Of a stretch of DNA of 64,000 nucleotides, positions 38,709 through 47,100 are shown in pieces. Source of the stretch: Beroe ovata (taxonomy: Eukaryota; Ctenophora; Nuda; Beroida; Beroidae); contig CAMPET010000092.1 of assembly GCA_946803715.1 (NCBI GenBank), positions 75,224 to 139,223 of the forward strand, written 5' to 3'. The stretch's first letter is position 1, and every line of letters begins with the position of its first letter. A program made the translations under genes and the position numbers. The notes under the pieces were generated by a model. It was not told where the DNA came from, did no database searches, and saw nothing but the letters and a program-made list of their open reading frames with translations.

Positions 38709-39427
38709 NNNNNNNNNNNNNNNNNNNNNNNNNNNNNNNNNNNNNNNNNNNNNNNNNNNNNNNNNNNNNNNNNNNNNNNNNNNNNNNNNNNNNNNNNNNN
38801 NNNNNNNNNNNNNNNNNNNNNNNNNNNNNNNNNNNNNNNNNNNNNNNNNNNNNNNACACACACACACACACACAGGCTGGTCGATGAATTGGGCGAGGAG
38901 GAGGATGTTGCTCTGGGTCACATGAGTTGCATGAGCAACTCTGACATAGATGATCAAGACATAACGTTCCTCTACAAACTATCAACCGGTTAGTCGATTT
39001 TGAGCGTGCAGTCTGTCGTCAGTGTCAGTGTCACAGGGCCAGCATCATACTCATACTAGCAGTCTAGCGACTGACTCTATCCGGCGCAATGCTATAGACA
39101 TGCGATAGTATAATTATTGCTGATACATATTGATATTGTTCATTGACTCATAGTGATAATTATCATGGCGCGACAATGTTCAAATTCAATGTTAAATTCA
39201 TTATCTATTTAGAGTCTCTCTATGCAGGTGCGTGTCCCAAGAGTTTCGGATTCAATGCTGCTCGTCTGGCTGGTATTCCTGAGTCTGTGATCACTGAGGC
39301 GCAGGGCGTGGCATCCCAGTTTGAGGGGTTATCAGATAAGTTCCACTTGTTTGGAAAGCTGATGCAGCAGAGGCAGACCGATAAAATCGACCAATTGTGT
39401 GCCAAACTCTCTTCGGTTTTGGCCTGA
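13004..39427 (+). CDS. MSH6: DNA mismatch repair protein Msh6 (MutS homologue), 24 exons, complete
   Basis: Exons: 13004-13194, 13294-13467, 13785-14019, 14143-14245, 15072-15310, 15428-15490, 15750-15863, 15932-16120, 16318-16426, 24189-24361 (or the copy 25189-25361), 28382-28586, 28771-29015, 30227-30363 (or the copy 29288-29424), 30735-30949, 31507-31649, 31797-31981, 32145-32285, 32417-32517, 33135-33307, 36501-36678, 36788-36877, 38414-38519, 38876-38988, 39228-39427. All phases match; total 3822 nt, 1273 aa (human about 1360). Domains: PWWP at about 64-122 (GFPWWPAIV), a disordered linker with TP repeats at about 260-310, the MutS mismatch-binding motif [10 protein letters not shown] (wedge Phe about 388), clamp and lever exons, Walker [10 protein letters not shown] at about 1053, Walker B LLDELGRGT, and STHYH. 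With MSH2 it forms MutS-alpha, which recognises base mismatches and short loops in the nucleus. Three genes are nested in introns 9, 10 and 19. The N-terminus lacks a clear QxxLxxFF PCNA box (only MEKFF), so a missed first exon is possible. Confidence 0.96.
16231..16303. repeat. 20-bp tandem repeat in MSH6 intron 8
   Basis: Unit TTGTGATTCTACCTTTAAC occurs three to four times just before the acceptor of exon 9 (16318). Confidence 0.8.
16427..19130. other. MSH6 intron 9, part before the nested GPCR
   Basis: AT-rich non-coding DNA. It includes an ACTTGTT/AACAACTT-rich stretch at 18570-18720. No exon seen. Confidence 0.7.
19131..20245 (+). CDS. Rhodopsin-like GPCR nested in MSH6 intron 9
   Basis: Two exons: 19131-19273 and 19384-20245, joined in phase 2 (AG|GTCAGT donor, TTACAG acceptor), giving about 334 aa. 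Seven hydrophobic segments are visible: TM1 around residues 17-43, TM2 with [12 protein letters not shown] around 58-77 (Asp in the TM2 sodium-site region), TM3 ending [12 protein letters not shown] in place of the DRY motif, then TM4, TM5, TM6, and TM7 ending [11 protein letters not shown] in place of NPxxY. The short first exon carries the N-terminus and TM1; without it the frame starting at 19457 would lack TM1 and part of TM2. It lies inside the 7.8 kb MSH6 intron 9 on the same strand and presumably has its own promoter. Ligand unknown. It belongs to the same loose group as the receptors at 34.5 and 47.1 kb, but is the most divergent of the three. Confidence 0.85.
20621..21139 (-). CDS. 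Uncertain 172-aa open frame, hypothetical
   Basis: An uninterrupted minus-strand frame lies 375 bp beyond the stop of the nested GPCR, tail to tail with it, still within MSH6 intron 9. The product would be basic and polar with no signal peptide or membrane segment (for example [20 protein letters not shown] near residues 30-50). A polypyrimidine tract ending CCCCGCAG sits within the first 20 codons, so the real coding part could begin at a splice acceptor there. I recognise no domain. It stands out in length among the surrounding non-coding sequence and is locally GC-richer. It may be an exon of a fourth nested gene or a chance frame. Confidence 0.25.
   Translation of the reverse strand: MYIDIGPSFEPHPPQLQHSMNLHEVVSRLSTKSREQATLGSAATSHRGDDRIQSATKFYQMECASHHYYPSKFAGQLPLREIEGFCRVQLRSTTSKRKAGRPIHLSGVHVRKPGYTRNICRSIQLQPRHQEAVRGELLRRRDHVIRLPKGTSLSLTSHGGSTVTSSLATVDS
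21140..23619. other. MSH6 intron 9, part after the nested GPCR
   Basis: AT-rich. Several frames of 60-100 codons exist (22015-22605, 22811-23089) but are of low complexity or lack domain features, so I do not call them. Confidence 0.6.
23620..23703. repeat. 19-bp tandem repeat TGACACCACTATACAGTG
   Basis: Four units, the last with an AACCTC variant. Related GACACCACTT units recur upstream of both copies of MSH6 exon 10. Confidence 0.8.
23700..23785. repeat. Dispersed-repeat remnant
   Basis: CAGGCACGTAGCCAGACATT followed by a G-run (GGGGGGGG), then CTCGACGAGCGAAGCGAGTCGAG, a palindromic block. I associate this arrangement with widespread repeats in marine invertebrate genomes; no ends or target duplication can be defined here. 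Confidence 0.4.
24328..24438. repeat. 42-bp tandem repeat including the MSH6 exon 10 donor
   Basis: The exon end (CAATCATCGCTCACCATAAC, then GTTGTCCAG|GTAACG) is followed by about two further units that again contain TGTTGTCCAGGTAACG. In the second copy of the block this place holds the 117-base gap, so the array is probably longer in the genome. Confidence 0.8.
25189..25361 (+). other. MSH6: Second copy of MSH6 exon 10
   Basis: This 173-nt exon repeats 24189-24361 with intact acceptor (CTCTCCAG), donor and reading frame ([20 protein letters not shown]). Because 173 is not a multiple of three, a transcript with both copies would shift frame, so only one copy can be used. It most likely represents the other allele. 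Confidence 0.85.
25377..25493. other. Assembly gap (117 N)
   Basis: Run of N following a C-run in the second copy of the exon 10 block; it replaces the tandem repeat seen in the first copy. Confidence 0.99.
26502..27092 (-). CDS. Small Cys-rich type I membrane protein, nested in MSH6 intron 10
   Basis: A single-exon frame of 196 aa on the opposite strand to its host gene. Residues 1-20 form a signal peptide ([12 protein letters not shown] core). The ectodomain, about 80 residues, holds paired cysteines ([28 protein letters not shown]), consistent with a small disulphide-bonded fold. A transmembrane helix at about 103-122 ([18 protein letters not shown]) is followed by a CCCYGRW juxtamembrane cluster that could be palmitoylated. 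The cytosolic tail has a Cys/Trp/Asn repeat ([15 protein letters not shown]), an acidic stretch and Tyr residues. It looks like a lineage-specific surface protein; I know no family match. Intact start, stop and domain order argue that it is real. The function is unknown. Confidence 0.65.
   Translation of the reverse strand: MNRALSDLTLLTALIPLSLTKMWDCYDQACWGRGLSSNITIPCDNSYNFCFTGPSGYPRCSRGDSLHEGGRGVRCYGRYTCATDSKGRAVCQNENYRQLVVFILVVGVVVTVLLGGCCCYGRWRNRRDGYPVTWGCNTWCNTWGCNTCCNSCCYGSEEGDEEGVSDYSTEYTELMNWLERRRLKRPIQSSVMYSSI
28592..28683. repeat. 18-bp tandem repeat in MSH6 intron 11
   Basis: Unit TAATTAGAGTGTGGATCC (with GAATCC variants) about five times, immediately after the donor of exon 11. Confidence 0.8.
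29288..29424 (+). other. MSH6: Extra copy of MSH6 exon 13
   Basis: A 137-nt exon encoding [20 protein letters not shown] and the following residues, with the same phases as the copy at 30227-30363. Including both would break the frame (137 leaves 2). The copy at 30227 is the one followed by an intact exon 14. Confidence 0.85.
29796..29868 (+). pseudogene. MSH6: Truncated copy of MSH6 exon 14
   Basis: Matches the first 73 nt of the full exon at 30735-30949, then stops at the N at 29869, where the sequence changes to unrelated retroelement DNA. This is a contig join rather than a natural break. Confidence 0.8.
29880..30103 (-). mobile_element. Reverse-transcriptase C-terminal fragment, Penelope-like type
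   Basis: On the minus strand the frame contains [20 protein letters not shown], followed by a helical segment with [20 protein letters not shown] and then VRAKPRVL. This order (HPxHT...YSQALRxRRI, then a helix with a GYP-like turn) is typical of the RT thumb region of Penelope-like elements and related GIY-YIG retroelements. Only about 75 residues are present; there is no RT core or endonuclease. It lies between the two copies of the MSH6 exon 13 block and may be an insertion carried by one haplotype. Confidence 0.6.
32597..33091. mobile_element. Non-autonomous TA-flanked DNA transposon (Tc1/mariner-like MITE) in MSH6 intron 18
   Basis: Perfect 15-bp inverted ends, CAGGGTGTGTCAAAA at 32597-32611 and TTTTGACACACCCTG at 33077-33091, flanked by TA on both sides (32595-32596, 33092-33093). 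Further inside, AAAGTAGACGTCCAT on the left matches AAAAGTAGACGCTCAT on the right in inverted sense. The 495-bp body has no transposase frame. Confidence 0.85.
34519..35793 (+). CDS. Intronless rhodopsin-like GPCR nested in MSH6 intron 19
   Basis: A 424-aa frame with seven membrane segments: TM1 around 15-40, TM2 around 50-75 ([12 protein letters not shown]), TM3 around 90-118 ending [13 protein letters not shown] in place of the DRY region, ECL2 with CYWDD whose Cys can pair with the Cys before TM3 (FCNIWG), TM5 around 195-220, a long third loop (about 220-265, Lys/Ser-rich), TM6 [17 protein letters not shown], and TM7 ending [18 protein letters not shown] (NTxxY-like). The C-terminal tail of about 80 residues is rich in Ser/Thr, suitable for kinase and arrestin control. 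N-terminal Thr/Ser/Asn, no signal peptide. It sits between MSH6 exons 19 and 20 on the same strand. A palindromic minisatellite begins at its stop codon. Ligand unknown. It shares the RTISI motif with the receptor at 47.1 kb. Confidence 0.9.
   Translation: MSTTTTPSNDDGITSVGAMFGTLSMLCFVIGTPASFFCFLFFSRKPKKTINIIMFILISATDLVTCTLVLFVGLSALNIHSFFENAAFCNIWGLLWSVVIKLSIVMIAVLSITRTISILQPLANVSANYFLTVVFLYLVVFIIHSTLPYWFGSSYTYSPELARCYWDDTSVLYGSGVGRYAEYVVTPILTFLLPTSTVIACFCILMVKLLVRAYHQVIVQQNQATNSTCRKKGDTSPKRPRVSVISAASTMSVKGDAKVHSSITILFLTVFYIALTVPATVMRVVGYTHELVHDTPYELGVPYYIYKLVTTYFLPINSVCNTILYYIRLKDLRSFTYRAFCEMRPCGELGLQRSSVTSNRHSGVLVDLSRVTANKLVVAPCTSLSVTSNNSSSCRDSTLSRSKNSVQKHVVVDATRDSMCIHCV
35794..36152. repeat. 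Palindromic GTATACAC/CACTGTGTG minisatellite
   Basis: About 360 bp of irregular repeats built from AGTGTATACACTGTGTGTAA and ATACCGTGTGTA, starting directly at the stop codon of the nested GPCR. Each unit contains the self-complementary core AGTGTATACACT, so the array can form many short hairpins. It would lie in that gene's 3' UTR. Confidence 0.85.
38247..38332. repeat. Perfect 37-bp inverted repeat in MSH6 intron 21
   Basis: Arms 38247-38283 and 38296-38332 are exact reverse complements with a 12-base loop (GACTGAGTTCGC). The arm begins TAAGAATTTGAAGGAAATTT. No mismatch is present. Confidence 0.9.
38671..38875. repeat. (CA)n microsatellite with 147-base gap, adjoining MSH6 exon 23
   Basis: CA repeats flank N 38709-38855. 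The right part runs straight into the acceptor ACACAG at 38870-38875, so the 3' splice site has a CA repeat instead of an ordinary pyrimidine tract. Frames read through it contain only His/Thr or Cys/Val repeats. Confidence 0.9.
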
Positions 39428-39910
39428 ATGTCAACCATGTGACGCTGGTCACGCTTCAGACATGTGTGACAGATGGTCAGTGGCCTAATTCTGTCACACA
39501 TGGTCATTGGACTTTGTATTTTGTAACCGGAACCCTGCATCAGACTACACTACTTCTTGACACCAGTACACTACTGCAATATTCATGCTTGTAATTGTAC
39601 GGAATACTCTCAGAGTGAGACTAAAGCTGTGATCTAACCGTTCCTTTTTTTGTTTGACATTTGAATGAAGGCCAATTGAATTCAAAATTTGAATTAAATG
39701 ATTATCTACTTGAACTTCTAGATTACGTAGATCTCATTCTCTATCTCACTTCACAATTCCACTTGTAGTTGTAATTGTTTTTATGTTTTGCTATTACACG
39801 TATGAATTTTATAAATGCTTTTTTGTATTGCAAATTTTATTTTATTTTCCAACCTAAAAGTAAAACCATTGTGCTTCCTGCTTGTGTTCCCGCGCTGTGT
39901 GACCTAAAAG

Positions 39911-40037
39911 TTGTCAGATTTTATCTGACCTCAGTTTCTCGCGCGCGGCGCGCGCGCCTTCATCGAAGGCCGAAACCTGTTTCGGCCTTCGATGAAGGCG
40001 CGCGTGCGCGAGAAACAGGTCAGGTAACATCTGACAA
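39911..40037. mobile_element. Foldback element with ~60-bp inverted arms
   Basis: Begins TTGTCAGATTTTATCTGACC and ends GGTCAGGTAACATCTGACAA. The arms pair over nearly their full length, through a GCGCGC-rich part to CCGAAACCTGTTTCGG at the centre. It is flanked on both sides by the direct repeat ACCTAAAAG (39902-39910 and 40038-40046), a 9-bp target duplication as made by Mutator-like elements. This is an uninterrupted copy of the element that carries an insertion at 57.0 kb. Confidence 0.75.
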
Positions 40038-40140
40038 ACCTAAAAGTAAATACTCCGCGCGCGCTGCTCGGCTCCGTGTTTTTTTACAATTACATTACAT
40101 CTGAAATTTCAGATCACAATGCTCAAAGCTCAGCTGCATC

Positions 40141-40267
40141 TTGTCGATCGATGATAGACCCTGTCGAGAATTTCGTTTTGCGCGCGCGTGGCGCAAACTT
40201 ATTCTCAGACCGACGCAAGCCGCTTCGAGTTCGCGGCTTGCATCAGCGGTCTAGCATCGCCAGACAA
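40141..40267. mobile_element. hAT-like MITE with perfect 8-bp target duplication
   Basis: Ends TTGTCGATCGATGATAGACC and GGTCTAGCATCGCCAGACAA are inverted repeats of about 20 bp. The flanks GCTGCATC at 40133-40140 and 40268-40275 are identical. The 127-bp interior has no coding capacity and includes a CGACGCAAGCCGC...GCGGCTTGCATC hairpin. It lies 100 bp from the foldback element, between the convergent MSH6 and coiled-coil genes. Confidence 0.85.
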
Positions 40268-40807
40268 GCTGCATCGAAACTATAATATAAGAACTTGAAA
40301 TTAAATGTTCAACTAAGAATTTCAATTTGAAAGTTAGAGTTTACAGTAGACAAAAGACACCCCTGTTAAGAATTTGAATTTGATGCTTGCTTTACTCTAG
40401 CTCTAGCTCATACTCATAGTCATACTCATAGTAATACTGAAGAGTTTGACAAACTTTGTCAAACTCATTTGTCAAACATTTGTCACAAAGGAATTGAGGA
40501 AATGAATAAACTTTGTCACCGCCAGTTTTGTCAAATTCAATAATCACACTAGCTCATAGTTATACAACATCTCCTAGTAGTAGTTGTGATGGAGTACTGT
40601 GTAGGCACCCGTTGTCAAACACAAGGAACATTTTAATCCAACGCGACTTTGATCAAGACAGAGTGGTTAAGTGCCTAGCCTTGCGAACACGGCGGATATC
40701 CTTGCTGTACAGCATGTTAACCACTCTGTCACAGAATTTGATAGCCTAATCACATTTCAGTTCGGGTTCCGCCATTCAATCAGAAGTGTCAAGTTCTTTA
40801 ATCTGCG

Positions 40808-43800
40808 TCATTCCTTGTGATTCAAGAAGTCCTGGGCACGCTTGTGACGCTGCTTGAGCCTCCTTAATCTCATCTTATCCTGCAATTATGAAAGGTACAG
40901 AACTTTTCTTGTAAAGAAAAATCCACTAGGAGTAGGTAACTCTTGTTCTACAATAAGGTGACATCAAAAAATCATGTAATGGGCCTGAGGTTTTCTAAAA
41001 ATCAAAATGAGTCAGAAAGTTTAGATTTTATAATATCGTTCGAATTGTACCTGCAGATCAAGCCCTGCCCGGAGATTTTCTAGCTCCGACTGTTTCTCCC
41101 TTAATTTCACTCCCGTTACGATGTTATCATATGATTCAGGCTCCAGCTCATCCTGAAATTCATATTCATCAAAACACTATAGATTAAGATAGTACATCAA
41201 ACATTTAACACAAGCATCAAACACATTTCACATCATTTCACAGCGGCTAAAAACTAGCTGTGGCTGAACTTTAGCCACTGCTAAAGCGCCACACAGTTAC
41301 TCATAGTTAGATTAAGATGATCGCGGTCAACGCAAACTTACGATTGATAATTCTTCTCCGCACAAAGTACTCGCGTCCTCCTCACTCTTCCCATTATCCT
41401 CTTCCCCGTCAGAATCAGGGAGTTCCTCGTCGTACTCCTGAGTACAAATTGAGTTTAACTGAGTGTAATATGTAGAGTGCACAGAGTGCAGAGCGTACAA
41501 GTTGACTGTTGAGTGTAACTGAATGTAACATGTTGATGTACTTGTAGAGTGTAATCATGAGTACAAATTGAGTGTAACATGTAGAGCCCAATCATCCATA
41601 AACACGACACGAGTGCGGCTGAGTGTAACTGCATGTCGAGTGCGATTAAGAGTAACAGGAAAAGTGTAACATGTTGCGTCAGTACAGCTGCAGATGGTGT
41701 GAATTGGCGTGGCATATGGGTAAGAAGATGGTCTTAGAACTGTACTTACCATCAACCATTCTCTAATCATTTTCCTTCTTTCTTTCCTCAGCATTATGCT
41801 TGCCTCAATAACGACGTCTTTCAGAGTTTTAATCGAACTTTTCCACTCCTAAAACAATAGTTATTATCGAGTATAGATTTAGAATCCCCATGATACACTA
41901 TACTCACATGTCGAACAATTTCAATGTTTCCCTTGATTAGCATATTACCTGACTAGCGTCTAGCATATATCACCTGCATACAGCGTTTACCTTGACGTTG
42001 AGTTTTTCAAATACAAATTGCTCCAACTGTCTTGAATCCTTTTGAACTCCCAGTAAAATGTCCAAACCTTCAGAAACACCGTCATCCGTAGCATACATCT
42101 GCGTGATGATGAATGATTGATGAGCTTCTACCATTTAGAATTAATTATAAGCCGAGCAGAACACCACAATATGAACCGTGAACAACATGAATAGAAAGTG
42201 GCTGTAGCTCGACTCACTGCAACAATGTGTAGCTCTCTACAATTATACCTGAGGTATGCGTTGCAGGAACTCTGACAGCCTGGCCACAACACTTCCGGTC
42301 ATGTCAGCTCGGGAGTCTCCCAATTCCTCTATTTTACCGGATATACTCTGCAGTTCCTGGCGAAATCATGCCATGTTTCAATATTCGCATACAAATCTGC
42401 CGCGTGCCCGTGATCTGTTTACTGTGTAGTGTGATGTGTGTCGTAGAGTCTACAACAGTAGACACATCACAGCAAGCAGATCAATGTAAACACTACTGTA
42501 GACACTTCTGTTGTTCTTGTAGTGTCCAACCCACTATACAAATGATGATGGTTATGTATTTCGTCAGGTAGTAATCAGCCTAGCGGCGCATGCACGGCCT
42601 AAAATGATAGAAAGCTGGATCCTTCCTCAAATTCAAAGGGACCGGGCGACTTTTGGTTATCAGTTATATGACCTATAGCTATTAACGGCCGCGATTCACC
42701 ATCTTGTGCTTCGCATAGTTTCAACAACATCGATTCAGTTACATACTCTCAGTACTCACAGAGGTTATTCTAACGACGTAACAGCGCGTCTGCTTCGTGA
42801 GAAGGAGTTTACGACTACTCTCAGTTTCAAGTTCCTTCTTCAACGAACTCCACGTTCGCACAGCTTTTAGCACTAGCTCGCTAACTTTCTGCGAAACACA
42901 GGAATACAAGAACAAAGAATAGGTATAATATCCAGCGGTGACACTATTATATAGTGCGTTAACAGATTTCAGAGTTTTGAGCAAAAGCATTTTAGAAGGT
43001 TAATATAGCTTGCGTGAGTCGAAAATTTACCTGAACTTCTGTCCACAAAGAGCATTGCTCCTCAAAGGATTGTTCTTGTCTCTTTACAGCGTCCTGTGCG
43101 TCCCTTAATCGCACTTCTAGTATATTCTCAGTATTACAATCACTGAACAAAGCCTGAAATGATAGGATGATCTGCATTAAAGGGTATCAAACGCCATGAT
43201 CAACATATGCTTTCATGCTGTTATGATAGATCAAGATTCATGGACTGTATGATGTGATTGTTATTTGATAGGTACTGATTGTTTTTTGATTTTGAAAAAA
43301 GAAGCATAGAATGGAGTCCGAGTGGAATCAATACTTGCTAATTACTTGCTAAATACTTGCTAAATACTTGCTAAATATAATACAACATAGCAGCATAACA
43401 CCGTTGACTCAACAGCAGTGTAAGCATTAACAGTCAATTTCTCATGACTCCTGATCCATGCAGATATCATGGATCTCTCGTTTTTGGGTAAGTGCTCAAC
43501 CCCAGCACCCCAAGGACGGAGCACCCCTGCACTTCCCCATCCCGTGCCTTTATAATTATACTAATGATACATGTCCGTACATGATAACACATGTCCGTAC
43601 ATGATAAGCTGCACTGCTAGCTATGAGGCGAGAGAGAGTTGGAAACTCACGTTGAGAAGTAAGTGGAACTCCTCGGCTAGAATGTTGTAATCGAACAAAT
43701 CGGCAGTTCCACTTCTTATGTACTTCAACAGAGCGTCATATTCTCTCTGATCAGATGCCAGGAGCAGGTAGTCTGTCTGGGATGAAATTAACATCTCAGT

Positions 43801-44599
43801 TTCATATAGTGTCTCATTGTTGATGTGTTAACTATCAATCATGCTGTCGATTGATGGTTAGCATATCAACACTGTCAGAACGTCATACTGTGACTGGAAC
43901 AAAAGAGATCTGTGCTATATTCAGAATGAATTTGTCACCAAATAAAACATGGATATACCTCCATCTCAAGAAGTGGAGCGTTTGCTTCGGTACCATCCCA
44001 TTCGTCAATTTGCAGAGAATCACTGGATAGAAATAGTTCCATATCGTAACAAAAGACAAGAATCTAAACGTAATCGATATCGAAATAAAATAATAATTTT
44101 GCTAATGAAACTTGACAAAGAGTCACTAGATTCATGGAGAAGATAATTTTGGTTTCTTGTTCGACTTTTCACTTATGATAGTATCATGCAGCGGAAATTT
44201 TGCATTTCACATTTTTTAAGTACCAACATGAACATCGGTAAAAAGTCACACCAGCTCGAGTTAGGAAAGAATAACTTACGACGAAGATTTACATCCTTCA
44301 ATCCTTTCCACTCTTTCTCGTATAGAGAGCTCCAGGTCACCTGCTCTAACAATGGAATCCTTGACTCGTCTCAGCAATCTTGCTCCATCCAAAGCCTCGA
44401 TTTGCTTCTCCAGCACAATGAATCTCTGAGAAGTGGGTAATTTTCACGAGTCAACATAAAATCGATTCAATTTGTGGAAAAAACTGCCGGCCGCCACTCG
44501 ATAATAACTGTGTGATGTATCACATTGCTTGACAAAACAAATACCCTCTAAATTCACCTCTAGATCATCTAAATTCGCATGCCGTGGGCTTGCAAACAT
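40808..44599 (-). CDS. Unrecognised coiled-coil protein, 12 exons, complete
   Basis: Exons in coding order: 44599-44558 (start, MFASPRHANLDDLE), 44425-44280, 44022-43959, 43776-43651, 43153-43031, 42888-42760, 42347-42249, 42098-41991, 41848-41750, 41437-41342, 41152-41051, 40879-40808 (stop TGA). All junctions are phase 0 except that between exons 2 and 3 (phase 2). The product is about 401 aa, largely helical and charged. It has probable coiled coils in exons 2, 5-6, 9 and 11-12, an acidic linker in exon 10 (EELPDSDGEEDNG), and a basic C-terminus (KMRLRRLKQRHKRAQDF). There is no signal peptide or membrane helix. Such a layout suits a cytoskeletal, centrosomal or kinetochore component, but I recognise no family. 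The gene is convergent with MSH6, 1.4 kb apart. None of the single exons is long, so simple ORF finders miss it. Confidence 0.8.
43332..43380. repeat. ATACTTGCTAA tandem repeat
   Basis: Four to five copies of an 11-base unit in an intron of the coiled-coil gene. Confidence 0.8.
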
Positions 44600-47100
44600 T
44601 CCTAAATCTCCTAAATAACAGCCAATGTCAGAAACTAACGCATACTAAACAACCAATACAAGACAAACAACAATACAAGACAAACTATCCATAAATATAT
44701 GACATGCATTGTAGAGTTGCGAGAAACAAAGATTACGATGTATAGAAAGTATACGTCATCATGTTATATGCTTGGACATTTCGTAAGCATTACCTACAGT
44801 TTCCATGACGACAATATCACTTCCATTTCATTTTCTACCGGAATGATAAATCTTATTTTTCCCTCCCCAATCGCCTTCTCTGTTTTACAAAAAGGCATTG
44901 GAAGAACAGGACATCATCAGTGGTCATTTTATGCCTTCATGATATTATCCATGCTATGATTCAAAGGAGGTTTTTAGGATTTTATGATTTATCTGCAAGT
45001 GCATTGGAACTGCATTGGAACTAATCAAGGTTTTCTTGACAGAATGTTTTCGCTAGATTGTAATTGAGTTGACTGAAAAATAGTCATACCTGATACTTGG
45101 GCCTGGTGAATGAAAGCGTCATTAAGAACTCATGCACCTCATAAGTCCTTAAATTCAGCATACTTTTATTTGCTAAATTGCTCCTGGATTCTGGAGACGT
45201 GTGCACTGTGTACCCTGGATGTGAAACAATATCAAATTGAATCCATTGTAGCGTTCAGCTTTGTTATTCGTTCAACTTGTAGCCATCTTGGTGGCTCTGT
45301 TCCTTCGAATTGGCAGAAAATTTCATCGGAATTATTGGTTCTCTATCAAGTCGCGTTGTTGATGAACAAAGTATGAACTTCTCTCTCATATAATCGACAA
45401 GGTCCAACTCAACAAGGGCACGTCTATAGCAGTTGATAACGATTCTATTGTTCTGTAAACGACCATGACATATCATATGATACCCATACATCTGGTTCAT
45501 TACTCACAGGATGTGTGATAGTGTGATACTCCAGGATGAATATTTGCCCACCCTCGTCTCAGTTTCTCGTATTATAAAGTACCGCTCGTTCACTGTGAAA
45601 TATTTATTTGAAAAGTCTGTTCCAAGTGGATCTCACTTATATTGACGTAATTGTGGCACAACAGCTCGACGCATGATATTCCACAGAACTGAACGATGTG
45701 TAGGACGTAGGTACTTGGTGATTTTGACAAGAAGTATTTAGATGTAGGTTGTTGTATCACATGCATAAATTTTTGGATGGATTCGATAGTGGACTCTTGA
45801 AGTGAGTTTCTACGTCAGCACTTTATCCAGTCCAAATTACTAAATTAGCAAACTTATAATGAGAGGGCCTATGTACCATAATAACATGTGGCTGGTCTCG
45901 GTAGTCTGTACTCTGTAGGTAATTGGGGATACCTGATCCTAGCCTCCTGACGGTAATTAATATTTCGATTATTAAGCTTGATAATAGGTATGCCATCTGG
46001 CTCCACAATCCGTGGCAATTACAAATCTGCTCTGCCCCTCCGACGCGCAGAGTCAAAATATTGGGATATATCTCGTAGCTATAAATCTGTAATACTGATA
46101 CTGTCAATGCTGCAGTGATTGAACTTCAACCTGTATATGTACACTATCAATCTCATGCACCATCGCCCTAGAAGTGACACCTGACCTGAGTTATGGAGCT
46201 CATTTACTTGTGTTATAATTTGCATCCATGTGTCAATATTTGTTTATACTATAGATTGAACGACTTTCTAACTGTAAAGTTTCCTTGGGCTATTGAGCAA
46301 ACAAGAGATAGAACCCATAGGTAAAGAACCTATCAATTCAACCTATAAATCAATCTAGTAGATCATAAAGAGCCTTATAGGTTTGCTTTTTCAACTGAAA
46401 GTTTGCTGAGCCCAGGGTGCCAAGAATTAACTCTGGGGAAGAATATGCCTAGTGAGTAGTGATATTATATCAACATCTGTTGTTTAATTTATAAGGAAGC
46501 AGCTGTGTCGGCAATAACTTCAGTCGTATACAATTTCCTATCTATTACCGCTTTTTAATAAATAAAATGTTTCGGAACACTATAGCATTGAGATTTATGT
46601 TGATTAGCACAATGACCAATTTTATAGCTGATATAGGTCCGATATTTTGTAAAGTCATTACGTCATTCACAGCTAATTTCAGGATTTATGTTCAGTATCA
46701 GTGCCTTGTTTTGGACATCAGAATACAATATTATGTTCGATTGTTTTAAAGTTAGTCTAGTTAGTTATAGTTTAATGGATGATGTTCTATTTATGTCGAA
46801 CTAATCATTCATTGACCAATTGAAATATGAATTATTTGGCTTATCAACCACTCATTGGTCGTATCTTCCTTGTGTATAATATTATCAGAGTCATGTAAGG
46901 ATGAAAGGGGAAACAAATTGCAAGAGTTAATTTGGCGCGGGAGGCAGCTTTCAACACTTTACAATTCCGGTCAATACTTCAAATGAAATATTGGTGTAGC
47001 GGCCTAGAAACATTATAGTTCTCGATTAGGTTCTATTTCTTGAATGCGAGGTAGTACTTATTTATTATAAACATTTGCCCTTCGAACAGCAAAGATCAAG
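44600..47100. other. Intergenic, no gene supported
   Basis: Lies between the divergent starts of the coiled-coil gene (minus) and the GPCR (plus). AT-rich; only short frames without splice support. Confidence 0.6.

Noticed and set aside
38456-38993. Long frames running through the gap (His/Thr or Cys/Val repeats)
   Set aside because: Created by the CA microsatellite and N run; the only real coding parts are MSH6 exons 22 and 23.
39775-40285. Arg/Ala-rich frames
   Set aside because: Translation of GCGCGC-rich foldback and MITE DNA.
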